A stretch of DNA of 8,772 nt from an uncultured Pelagibacterales bacterium. Lineage in GTDB: Bacteria; Pseudomonadota; Alphaproteobacteria; Pelagibacterales; Pelagibacteraceae. Position numbers and translations under genes: made by a program. The notes below the pieces were generated by a model. It made no database searches. It was not told where the DNA came from and saw only the letters and a list, made by a program, of their open reading frames with translations. Shown here in pieces: positions 1 to 6,669 of the stretch; the first letter of the stretch is position 1, and every line of letters begins with the position of its first letter. The stretch lies in NCBI GenBank assembly GCA_913020625.1, contig CAJVZX010000032.1, positions 1-8,772 on the forward strand. The letters run 5' to 3'.

Positions 1-17
1 TAGCCATTTAAAAATTT

Positions 18-54
18 AAAAAGACCAGTAACTTTGTTACTGGTCTTTTTTTTT
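18..54 (+). terminator. Rho-independent terminator of an upstream gene
   Basis: A perfect 10-bp stem (positions 23-32 pairing with 36-45) with a 3-base TTT loop is followed by nine consecutive T residues (46-54). Five A residues at 18-22 can extend the stem by pairing with the start of the T run. This is a textbook intrinsic terminator for plus-strand transcription. The A-rich left flank means it could also act weakly on the minus strand. The gene it terminates lies outside the window; the TAG at positions 1-3 might be its stop codon, but the reading frame cannot be checked. The downstream operon must start from its own promoter or from read-through. Confidence 0.87.
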
Positions 55-80
55 GGATTAAATTAAAATAATAGTATTAT
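53..80 (+). promoter_or_regulatory. Possible sigma-70 promoter for the ProC-like/ABC operon
   Basis: TATTAT at 75-80 matches the -10 consensus at 5 of 6 positions. TTGGAT at 53-58 is a poor -35 (3 of 6) with a 16-base spacer. Transcription would start about three bases before the ATG at 90, giving an almost leaderless mRNA. The site sits directly after the terminator, where an operon promoter would be expected. In DNA this AT-rich, such matches arise often by chance, so this is tentative. Confidence 0.25.
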
Positions 81-89
81 CATTTATTG

Positions 90-860
90 ATGAAATTAGG
101 TTTTATAGGGACAGGGTATATTGCAAAATCAGTAATAATGGGAATCTTAGGTTCCAAACTTAAAATAAATAAAATCTTTATTTCAAAGCGAAATAAAAAA
201 ATTTCAAATTTCTTAAGCAAGAAAAGCAGAAAAATTGTAATCATAAATAATAATCAAGAAATTATAAATAGATCGAATTGGGTGTTTTTATCAGTTACCC
301 CAAAAGTAGGAAATAATATTTTAAAATGTTTAAATTTTAAATCTAATCAAACAATAGTTAGTTTCATTTCTACAATAAAAATGTCTCAACTTAAAAAATA
401 TGTAAAAGTTAAAGCTAAGATTGTAAGAGCAATACCATTACCACCAATATCTCTTAGAAAAGGTCCAGTACCAATTTTTCCGCCAAATAAAAAAGTCAAA
501 AACTTTTTCAATAAACTCGGAACAACTGTTGAAATTGGAAATGAAAAACTTTCTAAAAACTTTTGGGCTACTTCAGGGATGTATGCATCTTTTTACGAAT
601 TGTTAAGTACAATGTCTAATTGGTTAGTTAAACGTGGCATTAAAAGAGATAAAGCTCAAAAATATGTTACTTCTCTTTTTGTAGCATTATCTGAAGATGC
701 GGTTGCTAATTCTAAGAAAGATTTAAAATATCTGGTAAAAGAATCTCAAACACCAAAAGGTCTTAATGAACAAGGTGTTAAAGAACTTAGAAAAGCACAC
801 TTTTACATATCCTTAGAAAAAACATTAAATAGTATTCTCAAAAGAATAAACAAAGTATAA
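90..860 (+). CDS. ProC-like (pyrroline-5-carboxylate reductase family) NAD(P)-dependent oxidoreductase
   Basis: This encodes a 256-residue cytoplasmic protein with the two-domain plan of pyrroline-5-carboxylate reductase. An N-terminal Rossmann fold opens with GFIGTGYIA (residues 4-12), the dinucleotide-binding loop. The C-terminal half (about 150-250) is helical and resembles the ProC dimerisation domain. Length is typical of ProC (about 260-280). Two signature segments are altered: the usual R-x-MPNTP becomes RAIPLPP (113-119), and the usual PGGTT-AGL becomes TPKGLNEQGV (221-230). Both lie near the substrate pocket in ProC, so the substrate may not be pyrroline-5-carboxylate; a related imine or amino-acid-derived substrate is possible. 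The ATG at 90 gives the normal MKLGFIGTG start; an in-frame TTG at 87 would add one residue. No clear Shine-Dalgarno site is visible. It leads the ABC operon with a 7-bp gap to the next gene, suggesting a link to the imported substrate. Family assignment is firm; the reaction is not. Confidence 0.85.
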   Translation: MKLGFIGTGYIAKSVIMGILGSKLKINKIFISKRNKKISNFLSKKSRKIVIINNNQEIINRSNWVFLSVTPKVGNNILKCLNFKSNQTIVSFISTIKMSQLKKYVKVKAKIVRAIPLPPISLRKGPVPIFPPNKKVKNFFNKLGTTVEIGNEKLSKNFWATSGMYASFYELLSTMSNWLVKRGIKRDKAQKYVTSLFVALSEDAVANSKKDLKYLVKESQTPKGLNEQGVKELRKAHFYISLEKTLNSILKRINKV

Positions 861-867
861 TTTTTCT

Positions 868-1665
868 ATGCAGTCAGATTCAAATATTCTGCAGGTAGAT
901 AAACTTTCAAAGTATTTTGGAGGACTAGGTGCAGTTTCAAACTGTTCACTAAAAATTAAAAAAGGATCAATTACAGGAATAATTGGACCCAATGGTTCCG
1001 GCAAAACAACATTGTTTAATTTAATTGCAGGAAATTTAAAACCTTCTGATGGAAGTGTTTTATTTAATGGCAATAATATTACGGGTATTCCTTCATACGA
1101 ATTATTTTCGAAAGGTTTACTCAGAACCTTTCAAATCGCTCATGAATTTACAAATCTTACAGTTTTGGAAAATTTAATGATGGTACCAGGCAATCAATCA
1201 GGAGAATTATTGATGAATGCTTTGCTTAAGCCAAAAATAGTTAATGAGGAAGAAAAAATAATTAAGCAAAAGGCTTTAGAGGTAATTAAATTTTTAAATC
1301 TTACACATTTAGAAAAAGAATTAGCAGGAAATTTATCTGGCGGACAAAAAAAATTACTAGAACTTGGCAGAACCATGATGGTTGATGCAAAACTAGTGTT
1401 GCTTGATGAGGTTGGGGCAGGTGTTAACAGAACATTATTAAAAGATATAGGAAGTGCAATTTTAAGACTTAATAAAGAAAAAGGTTATACATTTTGCATG
1501 ATTGAGCATGATATGGATTTTATAAACAGACTTTGTGATCCCGTTATAGTGATGGCTGAAGGCTCAGTTTTATTTGAAGGAACTTCTGATGAAGTTAAAA
1601 ACAATGAGCAGGTAATTGAAAGTTATTTAGGAAGAGGTTCAAAAATTAAAAAGGAAGCAGATTAG
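868..1665 (+). CDS. livG: LivG-like ABC transporter ATP-binding protein (HAAT family)
   Basis: This is a 265-residue ATPase that powers an importer of the branched-chain/hydrophobic amino acid (HAAT) type at the cytoplasmic face of the inner membrane. The ABC motifs appear in order: Walker A GPNGSGKT (40-47), Q-loop Gln89 in RTFQ, signature NLSGGQ (155-160), Walker B ending in LLDE with catalytic Glu181, and switch His214 in MIEHD. The RTFQ Q-loop and the MIEHDMDFI stretch are typical of LivG rather than LivF. After the Walker B glutamate the usual proline is a valine (DEVGAGV), which may mark a subfamily. All catalytic residues are present. It starts 7 bp after the ProC-like gene with no obvious Shine-Dalgarno site, and its TAG stop directly abuts the LivF-like ATG. 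The substrate cannot be told from the ATPase; HAAT systems also carry urea, amides, aromatics and other small solutes. Confidence 0.92.
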   Translation: MQSDSNILQVDKLSKYFGGLGAVSNCSLKIKKGSITGIIGPNGSGKTTLFNLIAGNLKPSDGSVLFNGNNITGIPSYELFSKGLLRTFQIAHEFTNLTVLENLMMVPGNQSGELLMNALLKPKIVNEEEKIIKQKALEVIKFLNLTHLEKELAGNLSGGQKKLLELGRTMMVDAKLVLLDEVGAGVNRTLLKDIGSAILRLNKEKGYTFCMIEHDMDFINRLCDPVIVMAEGSVLFEGTSDEVKNNEQVIESYLGRGSKIKKEAD

Positions 1666-2370
1666 ATGGCTTATTTTATAGGAGAAAAAATGACAGGAGG
1701 TTATGGTGGGCCTGACATAATTACATCTTGCACAGTTGATGTTAATAAAGGAGAAATTGTTGCAATTTTAGGACCAAATGGTGCAGGAAAATCTACAGCA
1801 ATGAAGGCGATGCTTGGTTTGCTAAATCTTAAATCAGGAAAAGTTATTATTGATGGAAAAGATATTTCCAAATTAAGTCCTCAAGATAGAGTTAAAGAAG
1901 GTATTTCATTTGTTCCACAAACTAGAAATGTTTTTACAGGTCTAACCGTTGAAGAAAATTTAGAAATGGGAGCATATCTTAGAGATGAAAATTTAGAAGG
2001 TGTTATAAATGAAATTTACGAATTATTTCCAATTTTAAGAGAAAAAAAAAATCAATTAGTTGCTGAATTATCTGGTGGACAAAGGCAGCAAGTTGCTTTG
2101 GGCAGAGCATTAATGACTAAACCATCGGTATTAATGTTAGATGAACCAACTGCCGGTGTGTCTCCAATAGTAATGGATGAATTGTTTGATCATATTTTGA
2201 AAGTTAAAGCTACCAATGTTGCAATTTTAATGGTTGAACAAAATGCAAAACAAGCACTTAGTATTTCAGATCGTGGATATGTTTTGGTAACTGGAGAAAA
2301 TAAATATTCAGGTAGTGGAAAAGAATTATTAAACGATCCAAGGGTAAGAAGCTCATTTTTAGGTGGATAG
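1666..2370 (+). CDS. livF: LivF-like ABC transporter ATP-binding protein (HAAT family)
   Basis: This 234-residue protein is the second ATPase of the importer and would form the nucleotide-binding heterodimer with the LivG-like protein. Visible motifs are Walker A GPNGAGKS (36-43), Q-loop Gln85 in FVPQ, signature LSGGQ (135-139), and Walker B VLMLDEP with Asp159 and Glu160. The switch position has Gln192 in MVEQNAKQAL; glutamine here, instead of histidine, is normal for LivF. Length matches LivF (about 235). The first 15 residues are unusual for the family (GGYGGPD where an aromatic Y-G-x-x ATP-stacking segment is usual), but Tyr13 may serve that role. The ATG follows the upstream TAG without a gap, and an AAGGA Shine-Dalgarno-like site lies about 10 bases upstream inside the livG-like gene. 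This implies coupled translation and equal amounts of the two ATPases. Confidence 0.92.
   Translation: MAYFIGEKMTGGYGGPDIITSCTVDVNKGEIVAILGPNGAGKSTAMKAMLGLLNLKSGKVIIDGKDISKLSPQDRVKEGISFVPQTRNVFTGLTVEENLEMGAYLRDENLEGVINEIYELFPILREKKNQLVAELSGGQRQQVALGRALMTKPSVLMLDEPTAGVSPIVMDELFDHILKVKATNVAILMVEQNAKQALSISDRGYVLVTGENKYSGSGKELLNDPRVRSSFLGG
2361..2366 (+). promoter_or_regulatory. Ribosome-binding site that decides the LivH start
   Basis: AGGTGG lies five bases before the ATG at 2372, the right distance for a Shine-Dalgarno site. It favours the ATG over an in-frame GTG at 2363, which overlaps the site itself. The site lies within the last codons of the LivF-like gene. Confidence 0.6.
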
Positions 2371-2371
2371 T

Positions 2372-3382
2372 ATGGATTTTTTAAATGCAATAATATTATT
2401 ATTAAATTATATATTTGTACCAGCTTTAGCTTATGGTTCGCAATTAGCACTTGGGGCTATTTTTGTAACATTAATTTATGGGATTTTAAGATTTGCTAAT
2501 TTTGCAACTGGTGACATGATGTCATTTGGAACCATGTTTGCAATTCTATTTACATGGTATTTCCAATCTTTTGGAATTAGTTTGGGTGTGCTGCCAACAG
2601 CGTTAATAGCCATACCTTTTGCGATTATTTTTATGATTTTATACATGTTAATCATAGATAAATTTGTATTTAGTTATTATAGAATTAAAAAAAGTCCACC
2701 TGTAATGCTTGCAATGGTTAGCATTGGTGTGATGTTTGTTACTCAAGCAATTGTTAGAATAATTATTGGACCTTTTGATAGAAGGTTTTTTGATGGAGAA
2801 AAATTTATATTAAAAGCAAATGAATTTAAAGAAATAACGGGACTAAATGAAGGTTTAACTATTAAATCAACACAAGTACTAACTATATTTGTTACAATTA
2901 TTATTGTCTCAATTTTATTTTGGTTTTTAAACAAAACTAAAACAGGAAAAAGTATGCGTGCATATTCAGATAATGAAGATTTGGCATTGTTATCTGGAAT
3001 TGATCCAAAGAGAGTTGTTATGATCACGTGGATCATAGCTGGAATTATAGCAACTATTGGAGGTGTTTTATATGGATTAGATAAAAGTTTCAAACCATTT
3101 ACATATTTCAATAATATGCTCCCAATATTTGCCGCAGCAATTGTTGGCGGAATAGGAAATCCATTTGGAGCTTTTCTAGGAGGATATGTTATTGCATTTT
3201 CAGAAATATTTTTAACATATGCGTATAAGAAATTTTTTATGTATCTCCTTCCTGAGAGTTTAGAACCTAATACATTAGTACAATTATTATCAACAGATTA
3301 TAAATTTGCCGTCTCATTTTCGATTTTAGTTATTGTTTTGTTATTTAGGCCATCAGGTATTTTTAAAGGAAAAGTTTTATGA
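2372..3382 (+). CDS. livH: LivH-like ABC transporter permease (HAAT family)
   Basis: This is a 336-residue polytopic inner-membrane permease, one of two that form the translocation pore. The LivH-type N-terminal signature YGILRFANFATGD (36-48) corresponds to the family's Y-G-I-x-x-I/M-N-F-A-x-G-E/D motif. The ATPase-coupling loop, TGKSMRAYSDNEDLALLSG (191-209), sits in the cytoplasm. The late segment PIFAAAIVGGIGNPFGAFLGG (251-271) and the C-terminal FRPSG (325-329) are also family hallmarks. About eight hydrophobic segments can be seen. It is slightly longer than typical LivH (about 290-310), with extra residues around 122-160 (a charged loop) and 290-312. The start chosen is the ATG at 2372 with an AGGTGG site; a GTG at 2363 would add three residues and an 8-bp overlap with the upstream gene. 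Its TGA stop overlaps the next ATG (ATGA). Confidence 0.91.
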   Translation: MDFLNAIILLLNYIFVPALAYGSQLALGAIFVTLIYGILRFANFATGDMMSFGTMFAILFTWYFQSFGISLGVLPTALIAIPFAIIFMILYMLIIDKFVFSYYRIKKSPPVMLAMVSIGVMFVTQAIVRIIIGPFDRRFFDGEKFILKANEFKEITGLNEGLTIKSTQVLTIFVTIIIVSILFWFLNKTKTGKSMRAYSDNEDLALLSGIDPKRVVMITWIIAGIIATIGGVLYGLDKSFKPFTYFNNMLPIFAAAIVGGIGNPFGAFLGGYVIAFSEIFLTYAYKKFFMYLLPESLEPNTLVQLLSTDYKFAVSFSILVIVLLFRPSGIFKGKVL

Positions 3383-4749
3383 GGAAGTATTTAAATGTAA
3401 TAAGCGCGTATACAATTATGTTGGGACTTATAATTCTAGTAGGTTTTTTGCAGTCTTGGAACGTAGCTTTGTCAATTTTAAATTTTTGTTTAATTTCTGC
3501 CGTTATGACAATGGGAGCTAATATTCAATGGGGATATGCTGGATTAATAAACTTTGGAATAATGGGTTACACCGCTCTTGGAGGCTTAGCTGCTGTTTTA
3601 GTTTCTGTGCCACCAGTTAGAGAAGCTTGGCAAGTTGGTGGATTGAATATGATTTTATGCGTATTTGTAATTACCTTTATAGTGTTCAGTATTCGCTATA
3701 TTATAAAAAAATATAAGAAATCAAACCAAAGAGGTTTTGGAATTACCTTTATAATAATAGCTGGCATAATTATTTTAAGGTTAATATCTGCTCCAGCAAT
3801 TGAGTCTATTGAGGCAGTTAGTCCAGCTACAACTGGCTTTTTAGGTGGTCTTGGACTTCCAATTATGTTTTCTTGGATTGTTGGAGCTTTCTTTGCAGGC
3901 GCTTTAGCTTTTATAATTGGAAAAATTGCTTTAGGTTTGCGTGCAGATTATTTAGCAATAGCAACATTATTAATATCTGAAATAGTCATAGCAGTTGTCA
4001 AACATGAAGATTGGTTAGCAAGAGGAGTAAAAAATGTAATTGGTTTAAAAAGACCAGTTCCTTACGAAATTGATCTTCAAAGCAAAGAGTGGTTCATAAA
4101 TTTAATTGCAAAAATTAATAATGGTTCGTTAAATTTAATTAGTGGAACATTAGAAAAACAAGCCGCACTTCATCAATTAGTTATTGAAGCCTCCACTGTA
4201 TTTGTAAAACTTTGTTATGCAGGACTTTTTACGATTGTGGTTGTAATTTTATTAATAATTACTCAAAAAGCACTTTATTCTCCATGGGGAAGAATGATGC
4301 GAGCAATTAGAGACAATGAAGAAGCTGCTAATGCAATGGGTAAAAATGTTGTTAAACAACATCTTTTAATTTTTGTTTTAGGTTCTGCAATTGTAGGAAT
4401 AGCAGGGGCAATGATGGTTACACATGATGGTTTGTTTACACCAGGAAGTTATAGACCGATGAGATATACATTTTTAATTTGGGTAATGGTCATTATAGGA
4501 GGAAGTGGGAATAATTTTGGTGCAATCCTAGGCGGTTTTGCAGTTTGGTTTGTGTGGATTGAGGCCGCACCTTTCGCAGAATATATTATTAATTTACTAA
4601 CCAGTGGATTAGCCGAAAATAATCAATTAAAGGAACATTTGATTAACAGCGTTCCATATTTTAGATATTTAATGATGGGCACAGGTTTATTATTAATTAT
4701 GCGCTATAAACCAAGAGGAATATTGCCCGAAGAGATAAAGCACAGTTAG
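3379..4749 (+). CDS. livM: LivM-like ABC transporter permease (HAAT family), enlarged
   Basis: This 456-residue permease pairs with the LivH-like protein. Recognisable parts are the early WGYAGLINFGIMGYTALGG (51-69), the LivM hallmark LGLRADYLAIATL (185-197), the cytoplasmic coupling loop SPWGRMMRAIRDNEEAANAMG (301-321), the late VIIGGSGNNFGAILGG (381-396) and the C-terminal KPRGILPE (444-451). It is longer than many LivM proteins (roughly 320-420). Extra material includes hydrophobic segments at about 89-110 and 121-137, separated by a lysine-rich loop (109-118). There is also a 60-residue polar stretch (209-268) after the LRADYLAI region and a loop near 410-430. It starts within the LivH stop (4-bp ATGA overlap) and has an AAAGGA site eight bases upstream (3365-3370), a standard set-up for translational coupling. 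Family is firm; substrate is unknown. Confidence 0.92.
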   Translation: MRKYLNVISAYTIMLGLIILVGFLQSWNVALSILNFCLISAVMTMGANIQWGYAGLINFGIMGYTALGGLAAVLVSVPPVREAWQVGGLNMILCVFVITFIVFSIRYIIKKYKKSNQRGFGITFIIIAGIIILRLISAPAIESIEAVSPATTGFLGGLGLPIMFSWIVGAFFAGALAFIIGKIALGLRADYLAIATLLISEIVIAVVKHEDWLARGVKNVIGLKRPVPYEIDLQSKEWFINLIAKINNGSLNLISGTLEKQAALHQLVIEASTVFVKLCYAGLFTIVVVILLIITQKALYSPWGRMMRAIRDNEEAANAMGKNVVKQHLLIFVLGSAIVGIAGAMMVTHDGLFTPGSYRPMRYTFLIWVMVIIGGSGNNFGAILGGFAVWFVWIEAAPFAEYIINLLTSGLAENNQLKEHLINSVPYFRYLMMGTGLLLIMRYKPRGILPEEIKHS

Positions 4750-4752
4750 TTT

Positions 4753-5427
4753 ATGAAAAATAAAAGAGGTTTTAGAGTTAAATTTATAAAAGCAAAATTT
4801 CCATCTAAAAAAAAATTAATTGGAAAATATTGTTATCTAGAACCTGTTAATGTTAAAAAACATTCTAAAGATTTATTTAAAAATTTTTCTAAAGATAAAA
4901 AAGGTATTGATTGGATTTATATGCCACAAGGACCATTTAAAAATGAAATATCTTTAAAAAAATACTTGAAAAACAAAAATCTTACTGGCAATCCGTTTTT
5001 CTACACAGTTTATTCAAAAAGATTAAAAACTTTTTGTGGCTTGGCTAGTTATTTAAGAATTAAGCCTCAGGTTGGTACAATTGAAGTAGGTTATATTACA
5101 TATGCAAAAAATTTACAAAGAACGGTTGAAGCAACAGAGGCAATGTTTCTAATGATGAAAAATGCTTTTGATAAATTGGGCTACAGAAGATATGAATGGA
5201 AATGTGATAACTTAAATAAAAGATCAAGAAAAGCGGCATTAAGATTAGGATTTAAGTTTGAAGGTATTTTTAGACAAGCAACAATTTATAAAAATAGAAA
5301 TAGAGACACAGCTTGGTATTCAGTTATAGACAAAGAATGGAAAAAGCATAAAAAAAGATATTTAACTTTTCTTAAAAAATCAAATTTTACTGATAAATTA
5401 AAACAAAAAAGAAAATTAAAATTATAA
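4753..5427 (+). CDS. GNAT-family N-acetyltransferase (RimJ/RimL type)
   Basis: This 224-residue protein is predicted to transfer an acetyl group from acetyl-CoA to an amine. The N-terminal strand GKYCYLEPVNVKKHSKDLF (about 24-42) and the middle IEVGYITYAKNLQRTVEATEAM (about 110-131) fit the Acetyltransf_3/RimJ-RimL fold. LQRTVEAT (121-128) marks the start of the acetyl-CoA-binding helix. The motif-B segment, NLNKRSRKAALRLGFKFEG, contains the N-x-x-S-x-x-x-x-x-x-x-G-F pattern seen across the family. Both ends are strongly basic, and the C-terminal 35 residues are mostly lysine and hydrophobic residues, which suggests contact with RNA, the ribosome or another acidic surface. It begins 3 bp after the LivM-like stop, so it is probably cotranscribed with the transporter. 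The acceptor could be a small molecule related to the imported solute or a protein N-terminus; the sequence does not decide. No clear Shine-Dalgarno site is seen. Confidence 0.87.
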   Translation: MKNKRGFRVKFIKAKFPSKKKLIGKYCYLEPVNVKKHSKDLFKNFSKDKKGIDWIYMPQGPFKNEISLKKYLKNKNLTGNPFFYTVYSKRLKTFCGLASYLRIKPQVGTIEVGYITYAKNLQRTVEATEAMFLMMKNAFDKLGYRRYEWKCDNLNKRSRKAALRLGFKFEGIFRQATIYKNRNRDTAWYSVIDKEWKKHKKRYLTFLKKSNFTDKLKQKRKLKL

Positions 5428-5429
5428 AC

Positions 5430-5630
5430 TTGAAGTATTTATTTGTAGCGGTCGTAATAATATTAGTAATTTTTTTAATTAGCAATCGATCAGGCTATTT
5501 TATTAGTAAGAACGCAGCCTACAAGGATTGTATGGTTAGAACTGAATTTGATTATATTACTAAAAAAGGTGCAGACCATATAGCCGCAATATGCAAAGCT
5601 TTTGTTTTAGAAAAAATAATGGTTAAATAA
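5430..5630 (+). CDS. Small single-pass membrane protein of unknown function
   Basis: I do not recognise this 66-residue protein. Residues 3-17 are a continuous run of hydrophobic residues forming one membrane helix or an uncleaved signal anchor. A polar tail follows with two cysteines, Cys34 and Cys55, which could form a disulfide if the tail is periplasmic. The only suitable start is a TTG at 5430, two bases after the acetyltransferase stop; a later ATG (at Met35) would lose the membrane helix. No Shine-Dalgarno site is visible. The frame is open, directly follows an operon, ends exactly one base before the convergent gene's stop, and has a coherent membrane-plus-tail design. These points favour a real gene over chance, but coding status is less certain than for its neighbours. 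Confidence 0.6.
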   Translation: MKYLFVAVVIILVIFLISNRSGYFISKNAAYKDCMVRTEFDYITKKGADHIAAICKAFVLEKIMVK

Positions 5631-5641
5631 TTTAGTAACCA
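5612..5641 (-). terminator. Weak candidate terminator of the minus-strand operon
   Basis: Read on the minus strand, TGGTTA (5641-5636) can pair with TAACCA (5625-5620) across a 10-base AT-rich loop, and TTATTTTTT follows (5619-5611). The hairpin starts at the penultimate codon of the dehydrogenase and includes its stop. It also covers the last codons of the convergent small gene. The 6-bp stem is weak, and on the plus strand there is no good T run after it. It is the only terminator-like structure in the junction, where there is no other room. Confidence 0.3.
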
Positions 5642-6669
5642 AAATCTTTATCAATTTGATTAACAAGTTTTTTATTTGAAATAAAAAGTTGTAAATTTTT
5701 AATAAATAGATCAAGTGTTAGCCTTACATAGCTTTCTCCATCATCGGCAGACACATGAGGTGTAATTATAAGATTTGGTGTATCCCAAAAATTAGAATTA
5801 GGTCCAATAGGTTCTGGTGTAAAAACATCAAGTATAGCGCCTGCTATTTCTTTCTTTTTAAGCTTTTCACATAAAGCATCATAATCCATTGCAGATTGTC
5901 GTCCAATATTAACTATTCCACAAGAAGGTTTAAGAAGATCTAATCGTTTATGATTAATAAGATTTTTAGTTTCTGGAGTTTGTGGAATAGCAAGATAAAG
6001 AATATCTGCTTCCGGCAAGATACTATCAATTTTATCTACAGCAACTACCTTTGAACATCCTTCCACCATACCACCTTTCCTATTTACTCCAATAATTTTA
6101 GGGCCAAGCGGAGCAAGAAGTTTTATCATAGATGATCCAAGCGTTCCTGTGCCAACTACCACAATTGTTTTCCCAGCAATTGGATTGCTAAATAATGAAA
6201 TAAATTTTTTATTTTTTTGATTTGTTACAATTTTTGGTATGTGGTTATGGAGCATTAGTACACTCATTAATCCATATTCACCTACTTTTTTAGCATGTAC
6301 TCCACTATTATTAGTTAATATCAATCCTTCAAACATCCAATCTAAAGGAAGCAAATGTTCAATTCCGGCAGAAACACAATGAATCCATTTTAAATTTGGA
6401 GACACTTTTTTTAGATTTGATGTTGGAAAATTCCATGTAAGTAAAATATCTGAACTTGACATTGATGAATTAAAATTATCTTCATCCCAATCAATAAAAA
6501 TATCTACCTTTTCTTTAATTTCAGGAAATTTTTCAAAAGCTTTTTCAAAATGAGATTTTTTTATTGTAAAAACTTTTTCACCTTCTGCATCAACTGGAAA
6601 AGAACCAGCTGCCCAATGATTATTTTTTACGTGAATTTTAATTTTTTTATTTTTTTCAAAATTTTCCAC
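5632..6669 (-). CDS. D-isomer-specific 2-hydroxyacid dehydrogenase
   Basis: This 345-residue cytoplasmic enzyme interconverts a 2-hydroxyacid and a 2-oxoacid using NAD(P)(H). The catalytic domain has WIHCVSAGIEHLLP (95-108), which carries the substrate-carboxylate loop. The cofactor domain begins with VVVGTGTLG (170-178), the G-x-G-x-x-G loop. The catalytic triad is complete with family spacing: Arg257 in NIGRQS, Glu286 in DVFTPEP and His305 in TPHVS. Length is close to the usual 310-340, and the N-terminal 20 residues are lysine-rich. After the second strand the cofactor loop reads VNRKGG; the Arg suggests NADP preference, but this is inference. The GTG start at 6669 overlaps the end of the upstream oxygenase gene by 14 bp, with a GGA about 8 bases upstream, so translation is probably coupled. 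It may reduce or oxidise an acid released in the oxygenase pathway; a glyoxylate/hydroxypyruvate-type substrate is also possible. Confidence 0.91.
   Translation of the reverse strand: MENFEKNKKIKIHVKNNHWAAGSFPVDAEGEKVFTIKKSHFEKAFEKFPEIKEKVDIFIDWDEDNFNSSMSSSDILLTWNFPTSNLKKVSPNLKWIHCVSAGIEHLLPLDWMFEGLILTNNSGVHAKKVGEYGLMSVLMLHNHIPKIVTNQKNKKFISLFSNPIAGKTIVVVGTGTLGSSMIKLLAPLGPKIIGVNRKGGMVEGCSKVVAVDKIDSILPEADILYLAIPQTPETKNLINHKRLDLLKPSCGIVNIGRQSAMDYDALCEKLKKKEIAGAILDVFTPEPIGPNSNFWDTPNLIITPHVSADDGESYVRLTLDLFIKNLQLFISNKKLVNQIDKDFGY

Noticed and set aside
1..3. TAG at the window start as the stop of an upstream gene
   Set aside because: There is no upstream sequence to check the frame, although the terminator makes an upstream gene likely.
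825..1073. Minus-strand open frame of 82 codons over the LivG-like gene start
   Set aside because: It lies antisense to the Walker A region of a clear ATPase gene and shows no recognisable domain; a shadow frame.
2042..2051. Run of ten A residues in the LivF-like gene (another at 8392-8401) as a programmed slippage site
   Set aside because: Both runs encode ordinary Lys codons in frames that stay open and keep the family motifs on both sides. Such runs are expected in lysine-rich AT-rich genomes.
2363..2371. GTG at 2363 as the LivH start
   Set aside because: The ATG at 2372 is preceded by AGGTGG at a proper distance, while the GTG overlaps that site and lacks its own.
2743..3111. Minus-strand open frame of 122 codons inside the LivH-like gene
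   Set aside because: It is fully contained in an intact permease gene on the other strand and has no family motif. Its length reflects low stop frequency opposite this codon usage.
3333..3521. Plus-strand 62-codon frame across the LivH/LivM junction
   Set aside because: It overlaps two well-supported genes in another frame and resembles no known protein.
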